This document shows, in pieces, positions 1 to 12,945 of a DNA stretch of 64,000 nucleotides. This DNA comes from Cavia porcellus (taxonomy: Eukaryota; Chordata; Mammalia; Rodentia; Caviidae), in contig NW_026947496.1 of NCBI RefSeq assembly GCF_034190915.1, forward strand, positions 26,568,001 to 26,632,000, read 5' to 3'. Made by a program: the position numbers and the translations under genes. The first letter of the stretch is position 1. Every line of letters starts with the position of its first letter. Under the pieces are notes generated by a model, which was not told where the DNA came from, did not search any database, and worked only from the letters and a program-made list of their open reading frames with translations.

Positions 1-1280
1 TCTAACATGTTGTATCTTATTGTATTTTAATGTATGCAATAGTATAAGTAAATTTTTATAGGCAAAGAGATAGTATAGAAACTGATGTTTAGTTTCTGTT
101 AGCCGGTTGTAAATACCCTGCAACAATTTCACTCTTGAGCAGTTTCACACTGTCCTGATAAGTTTGATGCTATACAGTATATGAAGTTAGACTCGAATAT
201 TTCAAGGAAAGAGTCATTGTCAGGCTACCTAGTGGTGAAACACAATGATGCTTAAATTTTTCAGTTCTGACCAGTGTTGTTCTATTGACATGGTTTTTTT
301 TCTCAATCTCCCCCCCCCTTTTAAAAAATAATTTATTTCTTAGTATCTTTTAACTAAGGGAAAACTAAATTAAAAATCTTGCGATATATGATAGTAACCT
401 TTTTGTTTCCCTATTAACCTGATTTGAACCCCTGTATTGTTCTCCACATCTTGTTCTGATTAATTTTATTATATTCTGTTTTGCTTAATAGTATCAAGTT
501 TGAGGGTATGGGCAACCATTTGGAAGGCAACCAGATATTCTATGATGCCCATTATCGGTTGACTATTATCTTCTTTTGAAGTCCTGTAAGCTCTCCAATG
601 TGGGTTTTATTGGTCTTCTGTACTGTTTTGTTCAATTCTTTTATACCAACTGATATAGGCAACTCTGTTTAGGATAACAAGAGGCATAATGGTAACCATT
701 GTTTATCACCTAGTAATCTTTTTTTTTTTTTTTTTTTTTTGCATTATATACTATGTCCATCCTCCTATTCTAACTGATTCTGTTTTGCTTTGTCACGTTG
801 GGTTTTTCTTTGGTCTGTCTTGTTTTGTTTTGTTTTTTGTTTTTTGTTTTTTTTTTTTGGTCTTTTTTTTTCTTTTCCTCTTCAAAGAAAAAGTTATAAG
901 AACTGTGGGAGTAATGGAAACCAAAAAGTATGATTGTTAGTGTAAAAAAGAGAGGGAGGAAAGTGATCTAAAGGATATAACTGCAAGTATATTTAAATGT
1001 GTAGGATAGAGAACCATATTGCTGAGTTTTTGTTGGATCATTGAATAGAACTGTCTGCAATCTCACTGTATTAATGTCCACTTTGTATGCTTTAATTTTG
1101 TAATCTGGACAACTGTTTCTGAGATGACAATGTATGATCTATTAACTAGTAAATTCTTACTATATATTTTTTCTCTTGAAATTCTGTATTGCTTTAGCCT
1201 TTTACTGTTTTGCTTCGTTTAGTTTTGTTTTTCTCTTTAAATAAATTAAAAACAAAAACAAAAACAAAAAACAAAAAACA
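1..1280 (+). mobile_element. LINE-1 3'UTR and A-rich tail, same subfamily as the 16.5-23.3 kb copy
   Basis: Non-coding 3' end of an L1 retrotransposon that continues beyond the left edge. Read on the plus strand it is colinear with the reverse complement of 16497-17722. Shared landmarks include the aacatgttgtatctta block at the edge, the C-run near 310-317, the pyrimidine-rich runs near 720-870 and the end ctctttaaataaa. It finishes in an (AAAAAC)n-like tail at about 1242-1280. No ORF2 sequence is visible because the stop codon lies outside the window. Whether the full element is intact cannot be judged here. Confidence 0.9.
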
Positions 1281-2100
1281 GTAACTTGACTCTTGCCCAC
1301 AAAAGGTCATAGCTTAGGTTGGTTTTAAACTACATTTTGTGTCCTGCTGAGGTCAACAATTTGTTCATAAGAGCCAAAACAATGTCTGAATTTCTTTTCT
1401 ATTTTACTACTGTCTTTAGGTTTGGGCAGTACAATGATCAGTGATAGAAAATCTGCCTAAATTATACTTGTAAAACATTTATTCAAAAATGCACTTTATG
1501 CTCAAAGAATTCCCACTGTATGAATACTAAATTAGAATTTGTAGTACACAAATTGACATTTTCTGTTCTTAGAAAAATCAATGAAACATTTTATATACTC
1601 AAAAAAGCAATTCTGTATTTTAAAATTTGCTAGTCAGTAGTTAAAAAGCAAAAGTTCCATTTATTTGATTTGTTTCGTATTTCCAGTTAAAGACATTCTG
1701 ATCAGAAGTTCCAGAGAGATTGATATGTTTGTGAAGTACATAATGAATAATTAAATAAAGATGTTGTGCAGAATCCAATGATTTTTCAATGTCACTGCCT
1801 GTCAACTATATACCTTCATTGAAAATGTATGTCCTTCATGGTCACACATTAGTGAATATTTAATGTCACACAAATAACTAAGAAATAAAAGTATACCTAT
1901 ATTTTAAGTAAGTCTCTTGTTGTGATAAAATGAATAACATAATTTACCATACTTATCTTTTCTAAATACAGAGTTTAATAGTATTAAATATAAGCAATTA
2001 TTTTATTACCAATTACCGAAGTTTTTGACCCAATGAAACTGAAACTCTGCATTTATTGCTAAATGAAACTTCTTTATACTTTCATCTCCCTAAGCCCCTA
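1281..2100. other. Unassigned A+T-rich sequence
   Basis: I see no recognisable repeat, exon or RNA gene. The composition is A+T-rich and every frame is frequently stopped. It may be old decayed repeat DNA. Confidence 0.5.
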
Positions 2101-2650
2101 GAAACTAGTTTATTTACTGTTTCTGTAACTTTCTGTGCCTAAGATACCTCAAAGGAGTGGTATCATACAATATTTGTATTTTTCTAACTGGTTTATATCA
2201 CTTATATAAGATCTTTAAAGTTTATTCAAGTATTTATATGTATTCCATATGTTACATACTTATATAATATATTATACATAATTCATTAATCTATTTCTTG
2301 GTGGTTGTATATAGCACTGATATGAACACAGATGTGCCAATGTTTATTTATTTTGATATTCTTCTTTTAATACATTGGTTATATGCCTAAAATTAGAATT
2401 TTTGGATCATGTAGTAATTCTATTTTTAATTTTTGAGAATCTGTCATAGTGGTCACACCATATTACATCTTCAGTAGTGTATAAGGGCTCCAATTCCCCA
2501 CTTCTTTACCAACATTTATTTTTTTTGTATTTTTATTGTGGTCATTTTAATGCATAAAAGGTACATTGGAAAATGACTTCCATTTACCTAATAATGGTGT
2601 TCAAGATCTTTTCCTAAGCTCACTGGTCATTTGTTTGTCGTCTTTACTTC
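2100..2650 (-). mobile_element. Old LINE-1 fragment (L1M-like)
   Basis: Antisense copy of the end of ORF2 and start of the 3'UTR of an ancient L1. The plus strand reads through the familiar antisense series (gtgtataagggctccaattc, then ctttaccaacattt, then attgtggtcattttaatgc), with heavy divergence and gaps. No open frame survives. The call rests on recalled L1 consensus, so the ends are approximate. Confidence 0.6.
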
Positions 2651-3500
2651 ACAGAGAAAGTATAAATTTATCTAATACTCTGTGAATTATGGTCATTCTT
2701 CTGCAAAATACATCACTCCCTTCAGTTTTAATGCATAAATCACAATTAGTAGATTTTCTGCAAACATCAAGTTTTTGCCATTATCCATTGATTCTATCAT
2801 TTATTATTATCTCCATTGTACCAAGCTCTATGACTAGTAGATAAAGCAGACATGTTCTCAGCCATATGCAAAATCATTTTAACCTCAAGAGATTGTATAT
2901 GTATAAACAGAATTACTATTTAATAACATATTCAAGATCTAAATTTGAATTGTACCTTAATCTGTGAACTTAAATACCACAGATAGTACGAAGACAGTAA
3001 GTCACACAGCTCAGCAAACATCAACTCACAGAGAATCAACATTGTGAAGCTTGTGCTAAATGTTGTTCCTTTTGCTTTGCAAGAATAAACAGATAGGCAC
3101 GTCATCATTCATCATTAGGGCTCACAATTCAGTTTCTCAATTAAGGTTACAAAACCTTTGATTTATATCTTAAATACATATGAAAAAGCAGATTTTCTTT
3201 TATTTTCCTTTAGTTTCCACATAAGAATCAAGAGAAGAACCTCAGTAGTATTTGAATTTACATAAGTAAACAAAAAGTTTTAATAACAAGAAAACTGAGA
3301 ATTTGAGATTGTTGCAAAATCTTTGAAACCAGGTGACAAAAGATCCCCTGCTTCACAAATTAATGTTCAGTCTGAGAATAATTAGGAGGTAGAAGTTCCT
3401 GGCAAGATATTAAATGAATAATTAACGTATCTATCAAGCAAACATGTTTTGTTGAATCATTAGGAAAAATGCCAGTTTCTCTAAATATAAGAATGTTTAG
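2651..3500. other. Unassigned; possible L2/MIR debris near 2790-3010
   Basis: Mostly unrecognised. Around 2790-2890 the order 'accaagctctatgactagt ... cagacatgttctcagcc' resembles the 3' region of LINE-2. Near 2985 'agtaagtcacacagctcag' recalls the MIR core. Both are too diverged to assert without an alignment. Confidence 0.3.
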
Positions 3501-3594
3501 GGCCAGAGATTTAGCTCAGTGGTATAAGCGCCTGCCTGGCAAGCGTAAGGTCATGAGTCCAATCTCCTGTACCAAAAACAAACAAACAAAAAAA
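3501..3594 (+). mobile_element. ID-type SINE
   Basis: A tRNA-derived rodent SINE of about 75 bp plus tail. Pol III box A appears as tttagctcagtggtataag and a degraded box B as tcatgagtccaatctcct. An (AAAC)n A-rich tail follows. It lies in unassigned sequence and no clear target-site duplication was found. Copies of the same family recur at about 12.34, 13.52, 23.89, 40.0, 53.08 and 55.93 kb. Confidence 0.85.
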
Positions 3595-6222
3595 TCCATG
3601 CCACATCTTAAAAGTATTTAAAATGAAGCAAAAACATTGTGCTCCTGAAGCCCAGAAATGTAAGGTATTAATTCATAAGTTCAAATACAATTTTATACAA
3701 AGAAGCATACTTTGGTTGAATCTTCGAGTATATAAAACACACAAGAGTGGAAATGGTTACATTGGAAACAGTGTATAAAAAGGATGTGGTCTTATTTGAC
3801 CAATAGGAAATCTTTTTAGTGACTTTTTTTTTCCAATTAACATGTTACTTAGTTACACCTAATACAGGAGCAGTAGGAAGGGAAATTTGCCTTGTTAATG
3901 TCAATCTTGTTCCTTCCTGCATCCTAAACGTTTACTAGTGCTTAAAAAGTATCTAGTACAAACTTCTTCTAGTACTCAGAACTTGAAAATTTGACTTTCA
4001 TCACATTAAGAATGTTTATATAAAATATACTCATTTTCCTCTTATCCTATTTACTCAAAAACTTGTGGGAAAAGTATAAACTTAGTTATGTGTGTCTGTG
4101 AGCACAATTCAAAAATGTATCTCCTAAAAACGAAGGAAGATTTTGTGCTTTCATTTTGTTCTTCTGGCACTTTTGACTATTTATTTTAAAAATAGCAGTA
4201 TAAATTCATTAAATTTATTTTGACAAGTTGAAGCAAATAAAGGACAATGACCTTAAACTGCTCATAGAATTAGGCTTAAGAATTATTTATGAGACACACA
4301 AAAATATATCAGTTCCACATCCCCCATTCGTGTACCAGCATGTCTCGCTTACGTCACACCATGTCTGCACAGGGATAGTAAATAATAAAATAAAACAGAG
4401 GGGGAAATATAATTTTGGTTTATTAATGGTTCAGTTTTTATGTGAATGCAAGCCAAAAATGTGTGACAGCTGTACTACACTCCTATGCAGAGACAGTTTT
4501 ATAATGATGTTAGAAATTCTAGCCATTTAGCAGAGTCATAGTAATACACCTTATTATTCCTTTTATGTGGAAAGAGAAATGACCTGTGGTGAGGACACAG
4601 AGATGGCTTAAAAGTGACTTAGATGACTGATCTGAAGCTTGGAAGAAAGATTGGAAAACAGTAGAAAATCAAGTTCTGAGGAAGATGCAAATAATTCTTT
4701 ACGAATTAGCAGGAAGTATGACAGTTTTTCTATGATGTGTTAGCATCCCAAAGACCACATAGACCACAGAAAAGGATCTCAAAATCCAAGAGAAAATATG
4801 TGCAGCTGGTTGATATCAGATAGATTCTGGGGTCACCCCCTCTCCCCAGGGCTGCAATTATACACACAAGAATGAAGCAAACACAGTAGCAGAGTTACAT
4901 GCTTTATGTAGGCAGGAGTGAGTCTTCATATATCAAAGATGATCTATATCAAGTAATGAATGTTTTAGAAACAAAGACTAGAATGGGTCCCACCTAGAAT
5001 GCAACATTTATTCCTTGAAAGAAATTGAAACCATTTGTTTCACAGTCTTTTCTTTCCTAGAAAGGACCAGAATTCATCCTTGTGGTTCATTTTAAATGAT
5101 ATTATTTCCAACACCAATGTTTATTAGTATGAGTCAAATGCAATATCATGGTAGGCTAAGTAACTCATGATACAGTAAAGGAAGTATTACACTGGGTCCC
5201 AAACCAGGAGACTCACTGGTTGTAATAAATCCTGGACACCCAGAAGCTGACTTAGTCAAGTAGAAAAATGGTCTTTTACAAGAATGACAGTCATGACAAC
5301 TTAGAGGAACTACTAAGTGAAAATAGAGTGTCATCCTACTTGACATGGTACATATATTGAATTAAAACCTCTGCATGGATCTGGGTCCCACATAGAAAAA
5401 AACATGAATCCAGAGACCCAGAAAGTAAAATAAATGTTAAATCTAGTTCCCACAACTCACCAAGAGTTATGAGAGGAAGCAGTTATTTTCCTATCCTTGA
5501 AATTCTGGGACTTGAAGTGTTAGAAATCTGGATTAATAAAGAAGCACTTCAAAGAGGGCAAAGCAAATCTATGTTAATAAAAGTTTTTCCTGCTTTATGG
5601 GAATACTGGGACTCCTTGTATTTCTGGGAGGCTAAAGAAAATAGTTATTGTTTTGGCACAACCAATTGATCCAGCTCAATATAAGACAAAGCAGTCATCA
5701 CAAGTTTCTGAAGAGACAATATGTAAAACTCAAGTGATCTGTTGGACATACCTGATGCTGCCTTGCCCAAAGGTGGCTTTAGATGGGCAATAATTTTGGT
5801 TTAATAGGGCAGAGTGAGCAAGCTTTGGATTGCTCCACAATGTGGACATGAGTTGGATCAGGAGATAGTTCTCCAACATCAGCCAAAAGAGTAGCATAGA
5901 GGATGAAGTGTTTGGAAGAGACAGCAGAGATGGGAGGTTGTGAGTGTTGGTTGTGGCCCTGAAAATAACTATAGTAGTAAGGACTGTAATTTTCCTTTCA
6001 CCATTCCATGCAGGGACAAAAGCCTATGATAGCTTACCTAAATGCAGGAAAAATAGACCAGAATAATTGTTGCAGACATAGACATATGCCATCCAGATAC
6101 TTTTCCAGAAAAAATAAAAGTGTCTGCTAAGCTACTGGGAAAGAGATCAACACATAGTCTCCTCTCCAGACACCTGCCTTCCTTGGGGTTCTGCACTTTG
6201 TAAAACCATCCACAAAGCATGG
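3595..6222. other. Unassigned; part may be retroviral-like internal sequence
   Basis: No host exon or named repeat is recognisable. The 4.8-6.2 kb part is less A+T-rich and looks like decayed element sequence lying just upstream of the MaLR LTR. The short open frames here (longest 100 codons at 4228-4530) have no recognisable domain. Confidence 0.35.
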
Positions 6223-6588
6223 TGCTATGGTTTGTGTCTGGATGTCCTCCAAAGCCTTATGTGTCATGGGGGCAGGTTTCTAGAGTTGGTGAATGATTCA
6301 TGATCCAAAGAGGATTATCAATGTGAGTGCTATACTCAGCCTAGGTTGGGTAGCCTACATACCATAGAATAGAAAGGAAGATTGTCTCTTGTGCTCTTTC
6401 CTTTCTGCTCTTGCCACTTTTTCTGTTTTCCATCACCATGAAAGTTGCCTCTCTGCCATTCCACTTTGCTTTGGAGCCATCTGACTATGGACTAAATCCT
6501 CCACAAATTGTGAACTAAATAAATATTTCTCTCTTTAATTTTGGGTGTTGGTTGTTTTGTCTCAGCAATGAGAAAAATGTAACCAAGA
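6223..6588 (+). mobile_element. MaLR (ERVL-type) LTR
   Basis: A solo-sized LTR of about 366 bp. It starts tgctatggtttg and ends in the conserved MaLR 3' block, with a polyadenylation-like AATAAA in 'gaactaaataaat' near 6511-6523, then 'tttgtctcagcaatgag' and 'aaaatgtaaccaaga'. It is followed directly by a MaLR internal start. MaLRs are non-autonomous ERVL relatives. I identify the superfamily from recalled consensus and do not assign a subfamily. Confidence 0.8.
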
Positions 6589-8460
6589 AATTGGTACCAG
6601 GAGAGTGGGGTCATTGCTGTGATGCTTCCAGGTCATGTGGCTTAAGAGCTTTCAGAAATATTTTGGAAAATTTTGAGAACCTGTCCAAAGAGGCAGCCCC
6701 TGCAAACTATAAACTATACTGGAAACTCCAGTGGAGCCTACAAAACCAGACAACTGATGGAAAATCTGCTAATTAAGATGAGTTCAGGAGGCTTCTACTG
6801 AGAAGAACTACACTGGTTACTAGATCTTAGATAGTTTATTCTGCTTTGGATGAAAGTTTGTGTCATCTTGCCTGTGCTTAGAGGCATTACCTGTGTAGCA
6901 GAAAAATTTCTGTAAAATCTATTGTTGAAATTGTAGCTTGATTACTACTGAGAACTTTTGGCTAGACCTATATTGGAAATTAAGAGTGAAGAACCCCATA
7001 GAGTGATCTGAAGCACCTGGCCAGAGAGAAGTCTCCAGGGGTCCTGTGGACTGCAAGGATGAAACAGAGGAGAATGTGCTTGTTGAGAAGAACACAACAG
7101 TGGAAAAATGAACTGAAGTCTTTCACTCAAAGGAAAGAGTGAATTAAATTGCAGGAGATCTCTGTTTTTTAGTCTTCTCAGGACATGTTAGAAGTTAATG
7201 GAAAGCAAGGACTATGAATGCAATAGCCTTTTTAGTGATTTCAATGTCATTTTAAGATATATGTTTGTAATCAGGTTAATCAAAATATTGTGGTTTTAAC
7301 CTTGAATATTGATCACCCTTTGAATATTTTGCTTTTGGTATGGGAATGAGTACAATAAGAATAGTACATATTCAATTGGTATATTAATGTAAATCTGGAT
7401 ACACCAAGACATGTTAACTTTTTGCAAATCTGCCACTAGAGACTATGCTTTAAGGAGATGTGTGAGGTTATCCAGTTGACTGGAGTGGATTGTGCTGGAT
7501 TGACAACTAGTGGTCAATTTGTGACATCTAACTGAACTGAAGCAGTGTGGTACTGGGTGTGGAGGGACCACCTGGGGATTGTTTTCAACAACATGAAAGG
7601 GAGAACTGAAGAGGAAGAAGTCCTGTGGTGCTCTTGGTTCTCCTGTGGCCAGGGGTTCTCCTGGAGTTTTCAAACTTCTTTCCTTATATGAATTTGGCTA
7701 TTCTTATCATCAGAGGAGCTCAAGACTGTGTTGTCATTGAGAATGACTGCGGTTCAATTTGGGGTAGATTTTGTCCTTACTGTGAGCATCGCTTCCTGGC
7801 TCCAGAGGGCAATATAGTATGCTGTTCAATCTCCTGCAGAAGCCTGTTGCTCTGACTTCCTGGTACACATTCAGCTGTTCTGATTAAGAAGCTTGGGACC
7901 TCATTGTCACTGACCATAGCTGTGGTATGTTTTGGGAGAGCTCTGTTCCTTACTTTGAGCATCACTTCCGGGTTCCAGAGCAGAAAACTCAGGCTACTAA
8001 CACGGATCCTTCATCACACTGGCATAGACTTTCTAGCTTCCACTGCTGACTTTGAGCCTTTCCAGCACAGATCCATGAAACAAACTTGCATGAATCATTA
8101 TCATAGTCTCTAGGTCTCCAGTTGAACTCCTGGGGATTTTGTCATAGGCTGTAGGTCTGCAACTGGATTCTTGCAGGACCTTGCTGTGGGATCCATGCCC
8201 TCAGCTGGATTTCTTGCTTCCTAATGTCTGGACAGATTTCTTGCCCTTACTCGTTTGACTCTTTGGTTGACTATTATGAAAAATTCCATAAATTTTGTGT
8301 TCTCTATTAAATCATTTCCTTGCAAACTTTGACTACAGCACAAGCATATGGTATATAGGTGATTGGGTCTAGGTGAGAATGACAGTGAATCATTATTGCT
8401 CTGAATTGCTCCCACTTTGTGGGTCCTGCAATACAGTTCTGACTTTTTGTTCCCCATCTT
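6589..8460 (+). mobile_element. MaLR internal region, decayed, without a recognisable 3' LTR
   Basis: It begins immediately after the LTR with 'ttggtaccaggagagtgggg', the primer-binding-site-like start typical of MaLR internals. The rest is non-coding and full of stops. The distal part (about 7390-8300) is colinear with the reverse complement of 36715-37700 and has an internal duplication. I cannot prove that the distal part belongs to the same element as the LTR. No matching 3' LTR is seen after 8460. Confidence 0.6.
7390..8300 (+). repeat. Unclassified interspersed repeat, copy 1
   Basis: About 0.9 kb that aligns by eye, in order and with small gaps, to the minus strand of 36715-37700. Matching blocks include 'gagaatgactgcggttca', 'gagcatcgcttcctggctc', 'ggcatagactttctagctt' and 'tctggacagatttcttgc'. 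Internally, two segments of about 105 bp starting near 7711 and 7889 resemble each other (period about 178 bp). It may be the distal MaLR internal region or a separate LTR family. Confidence 0.65.
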
Positions 8461-9346
8461 ACTACTTTATCCTCTTGCCAGATGTTTACGCCTGGTGAAT
8501 AATTTGTGTTTCAGCTCTACCTCAAGATTTGCTTTCTGAAAACTCAAATTTCCAATACCATTGATTTTGAGGGAAACATGGAGAAGGAGAAAGCACTATA
8601 CAATGCTCAGTAATTAAATCTGCACTATTACTTGGACCATGTGGCTAAGGTGATCTAATGAAGTTGGAGTAATCAGTGCTAGATGGGAATCTGATTGATT
8701 GTAGTTTAAATCTACAATAGCACAATCATATCACTGAATCTAAAGGTTTTAGAGAAAGGGCACTGAGAGTGTGATAAGAAACTACTTGCTCTTTGACTAG
8801 TTTCTGATGTGTTGCTACTTTCACAGGGAAGGAGCATCTGACCACAAAGGAGCACAGGGGCTTCTTATCACAATCTGAAAATAATTAGATCTAGTGAGTC
8901 AACATACTGGACAGACACATTAATACTATACTGTGTGGTGCACTTGATATCTGGGACCAGGTCCAAACAAATCCATAGGGCCCAAAGAATTATGTAAACA
9001 GGTGGCCTATCATTTCATACTGACTGTTTTTGTTGTATTGACTCTTCCCTCTAATTTACATCGATAGCCCCATTAGAGGTTGCAGATAACTATGAAACAA
9101 AGAGAACAACTCCACCAACTGATACATTTTTATTGGTATGAAATGAACTTTTTTAAATTTACCACTCCACACATGTTGGCTCTGCTGCAATAAGTACATT
9201 TTGTATTTTAAATTGAACTGTATAGAAAGAACCATGGATGGTGATACAGAAAGACATAGATTTCTTGGCAGGAGGTAATATATTTGTCTAATGGTTAGTG
9301 TGCTAATAGAAGCAAAATTAGAAAATCAAAGATCAGGAAATTTGAT

Positions 9347-9384
<38 letters not shown>

Positions 9385-11012
9385 CAGAGAAATAGATAAA
9401 CTTCCATCATGAGAACCAATGAATTATTTGAAGGTAAGCTGATTATTTCAGATGACTTGTATCTGAAGGGTTAGTGATCCAACTGTACACAAAACAATAT
9501 CAACTCCAGAGTTTCCTTCCCCCTAAAGATTTGCAGTCATCATCATCTGAAGATTACAGAATCAAAAATTAACATGATATCCCATGTGACACTGAGTCAG
9601 ACAAGATGAGCATGTTGTGACACTGGGCAATTAAGCATCATCATTCAGTGCAACTATCCCATTAAACTTTTAGAATAGTAATTTGCACAACAGCTATAAA
9701 ATCTTTTGGGGCAACAATGCTTTGACAAATCACAGTATTATCCTTACACATTCAACTCATATATCTGACCTTTTATGAAAACTTGGATAACTTATAGCAT
9801 ATTCCTAGTGGCTAGAATACAAGTATCTGAGAACCAAGAAATAGAAGTAGACTCATGGTCAGTTGCACAGACCCATTTGTATAATCTATGCCTCCCATTT
9901 ATGGAACTGATATTATAGAGGAGTAACAATATTGTCTCTTATAGCTGGGTGTGGAAGAGAAATAATGTTTCTGCCCATAGATACAAGGATTAAAGCTAAA
10001 TTGAAGATACGAAGAACTACCTGTTACTTAGCATATCTTACTTCAATGTACAAACAGACCAATAAAGTACTTTTGTAAAACAGATTTCCTATACACTGTG
10101 ATAACTGATGAATAATGACCTTAATTTTCTGCCAACAACATGAATAGGAAAAGGGATATTAAGGACCCATAGTTCCCTGAAACTGCATGCCCATTAATAA
10201 CTAGAAATAGACATTTGCATCAAGAATTGAACTAATTGCTTCTGTGAGGACTGAAAAAGATCGCCTTCATAGTGGAGTCTCCTAAGAATGCCTTGTGCTC
10301 TCATCCTAACTGTATCTTTAATTTTATTTTGTGATTTATTTGTAAAACTATGGGAAAGATGAATGATAACACTGATGGATACAGCATGAATTTCTATGAT
10401 TTTTGTGCAAGATTTTTATTATTTTCAAAATCATGAAGAGTGAGTTATTCATGTTTATGCAACTTGTTAGGAAATGATTTTGCCAAAGAATCAAATATAA
10501 GAATCATGCAGTCAGAGAGCATGTGTCATGATCCCTTCGATAACCAAAAACTGATTTTACTCCTAAAAATTAATATTTAGGGATTGATGTGAGAGATTAG
10601 ACACTGGTTTTGATATGCTTCTTTCTCCTCATCTGGTTTAATCCTTATGATTTAAATGACTGTACAACTCCTGGACCAACTTTCAGATATATTCTATCTG
10701 AATTTTTTCCCCTAAAGTTCTGCAGTGAGAAGAGTCCACTATAATACATCTGTTTTGAGAAATCTGTAGCTATTGACTTGTTTATTTCAATGTATTTTTA
10801 AGCAAAATCTGAGTATTTTAGGATTATTAAAATCATAACTTTGAGTACATTATAAAACTATGATTTAAACTCTGTTATAAGCCCATTAGAAAAGAAAAAT
10901 AAGGGAAGGGCAGATAATTGGCTCAGGCTTTCGGTTGAGATCATGGTCAGAAGTGTGATGCTTGCCAGAAACTTCAGGAAGACATTATATCTACATATCA
11001 CTCCACCCTTCT

Positions 11013-11015
<3 letters not shown>
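8461..11015. other. Unassigned; contains a (TG)n tract
   Basis: No gene or confident repeat family. Parts of 8.8-10.3 kb have the look of decayed retroviral-like internal sequence (moderate G+C, no conserved frames), but no motif supports a name. A (TG)n run at about 9352-9383 is the only clear structure. Confidence 0.35.
9352..9383. repeat. (TG)n microsatellite
   Basis: An uninterrupted run of about 16 TG dinucleotides followed by 'acagagaaatag'. Such tracts are length-polymorphic in mammals. Confidence 0.95.
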
Positions 11016-11060
<45 letters not shown>

Positions 11061-11061
11061 A

Positions 11062-11096
<35 letters not shown>

Positions 11097-11119
11097 AGAC
11101 ACACACACACACACACAAT
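11016..11119. repeat. (CA)n microsatellite with interruptions
   Basis: About 100 bp of CA repeats broken by 'ata', 'aga' and 'agagaga' steps. The apparent open frames across it in both directions (His/Thr or Cys/Val repeats) come from the dinucleotide repeat and are not genes. Confidence 0.95.
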
Positions 11120-11869
11120 AAAGCCATACAAGGCTAACATCCCTCCTCCTTTTGCCAAAGTCAGGACAGTAACAACAACTCAAAGCAGACTAAGTTGTTG
11201 AGATTTATGTCTGAATGCCCAGAGACAGCCCAGGTCAGAGGTAAGGTACAACAACCTGCAACCAAGTTCAAAAAGTGATTTTTCAAGTGGCATTCGCCCT
11301 GTAAGAGAATTGACTATCATTGAATTAAAAAAAAAATATTGTGAAGTCTAACTGCTGAAATACTTAAAAGCATATCCTTGAGGAAGCTGGAGGATACCCT
11401 TATTTATCAATCTAAACTTGAGTTAGAACTAAAAATAATCTTCTATTCCAAGTTTTTGCAGAATTTAATTTGTTGCTATAATGTACTATGGATGTTTAAC
11501 AATATGTATGCAGCACTTGTAAAGATATTATTTTAATTATTAGTTTCTTGGAAGACAGAGTTAGAAGTTCAGAATAAATATTACAAACATTGTTTTAAAT
11601 CTCTATTCTCATTGTTAAAAAGCATTCTTCCCTAATTTTTAAAACATTTTTCTTTCTTAATTTTCTTAAAATGTTTTTTAAAAATGTCATCCATGAACAG
11701 AATAGCTAAAATATTACCAAAAACATACAACTAACGTAAAGCCTCCCCCAATACATCTGTTTCACAACCTCTCTAGCTTTATAGAATGAATATTCTTCAA
11801 AATCTATATTTATTCTTTTCTTGTTTCATTTTGAGATATTTTATTAAAATACACAATGATGATCTAAAG
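11120..11869. other. Unassigned A+T-rich sequence
   Basis: Nothing recognisable. Many short A/T runs and no sustained open frame. Confidence 0.45.
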
Positions 11870-12735
11870 TAAACTGAAAGCTTAAAGTACATAGCTTGAT
11901 GAGATTTGACGTTTATTTACGTATCTACCCATCCATGAATATAAGACATATATACAGAATCATAAGCACAATCAATAAAATGAATATATCCCATCACTCC
12001 AGAAAGTTGCTATTGTAATTCATTACACCTGTGATTCATGATGTCTCTTTCCTTCTCAACATGCGCGCCCCTCTTTTATCCCCAGGCAAATGCTGGTCTA
12101 CTTTGTTGCACTACAGACTACCTTGCACATTTTAGAGTTACATATTTGTATGACCTACTACTTTTCTCTTGAGAATTTTTCCAGAAGAATAGGTAAGTTG
12201 TATGATTTGTTTTATTTTTAAAGGAACCTGCCAATTTATTTTTCAAAGTGTGTTACCATTTTACATGGCCTACAGCAATGTGAGAGATTTCTTGTTAATA
12301 CAAATTTACTCGGTCCTTTTTATGTAGATTTTTGAACAAGTTTTTTTGTTTGTTTGTTTTGTTTTTGGTACTGGGAATCAGACTCAGAAATTTATGCTTG
12401 CTAGGCAGGCACTGTACTGCTGAGGGATACCTCTGGCCCATAATTTATTTTTCATTTTAGATTCTAATATATTTTAGTGATATCTGATTGTGGTTTTAAT
12501 TTGCTTTTTTTCTAATTACCAAATGGACATTGAATGTGTTCATGCTCTTATGTGCACTTGGTATATCTTCTTTGCTGAAATGTTTGCTCAACCTTTGTTC
12601 TTTTTTGTGAAATGTAGCTGTTTTTTTTTTTTTTTCCAATTGAGTTTAGAAAGTTCTGCATATGTTCTCCCTACAAATCTTTTAGTGGTCATATTATTTA
12701 CAAATAAATTCTTTGGATTGTGATTTAATTTCCTT
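11870..12735 (-). mobile_element. Old LINE-1 (L1M-like) 3' end, split by an ID SINE
   Basis: Antisense L1. 11880-12210 resembles the old L1M 3'UTR ('gcttgatgagatttgacg', then 'ccatcactccagaaagttgc'). 12240-12735 carries the end of ORF2 in antisense ('tgattgtggttttaatttgc', 'cttctttgctgaaatgtttg', 'aaagttctgcatatgttc'). The match stops at 12340 and resumes at 12440, so the ID SINE inserted into an already fixed L1. No reading frame survives. Confidence 0.75.
12341..12439 (-). mobile_element. ID-type SINE inserted in old L1
   Basis: In antisense it reads as a (TTTG)n tail, then 'ggtactgggaatcagactc', then box A complement 'tactgctgagggatacctc' and 'tggccc'. It interrupts L1M sequence on both sides, which sets the order of insertion. 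Confidence 0.85.
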
Positions 12736-12739
12736 CATA

Positions 12740-12945
12740 GTGCTTACAGAGCAAAAGAGCAAAAGAGTACAAAAGAGGGGCAAAGAGATTTGCAGAAAGG
12801 AAGGAAATCAACCATAGGTGGAGGGAGGAAGAAGAGAGGGATGAAAAAAATTGAGATGTGTCTTGGACATGAACCAACACACCATGGGGAGAGGAATTAT
12901 TACACATGGCCAATATGCACCAATAAAATTAAAAACTAAAATCAT
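12740..12945 (+). mobile_element. LINE-1 3'UTR fragment, polypurine type
   Basis: A G/A-rich stretch ('gtggagggaggaagaagag') followed by 'acatgaaccaacacaccatg' and an A-rich end 'caataaaattaaaaac'. The same order is seen at the end of the inverted L1 at 56.4-56.6 kb, which supports a shared L1 3' end. It is strongly 5'-truncated and abuts the antisense L1M. Confidence 0.65.

Noticed and set aside
689..940. 83-codon Phe-rich frame
   Set aside because: T-runs inside the L1 3'UTR. Composition effect.
3501..3594. tRNA gene
   Set aside because: Box A and B resemblance comes from an ID SINE. There is no intact cloverleaf and an A-rich tail follows.
10858..11201. Open frames of 61-89 codons on both strands
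   Set aside because: All are produced by the (CA)n tract (His/Thr or Cys/Val repeats). No coding evidence.
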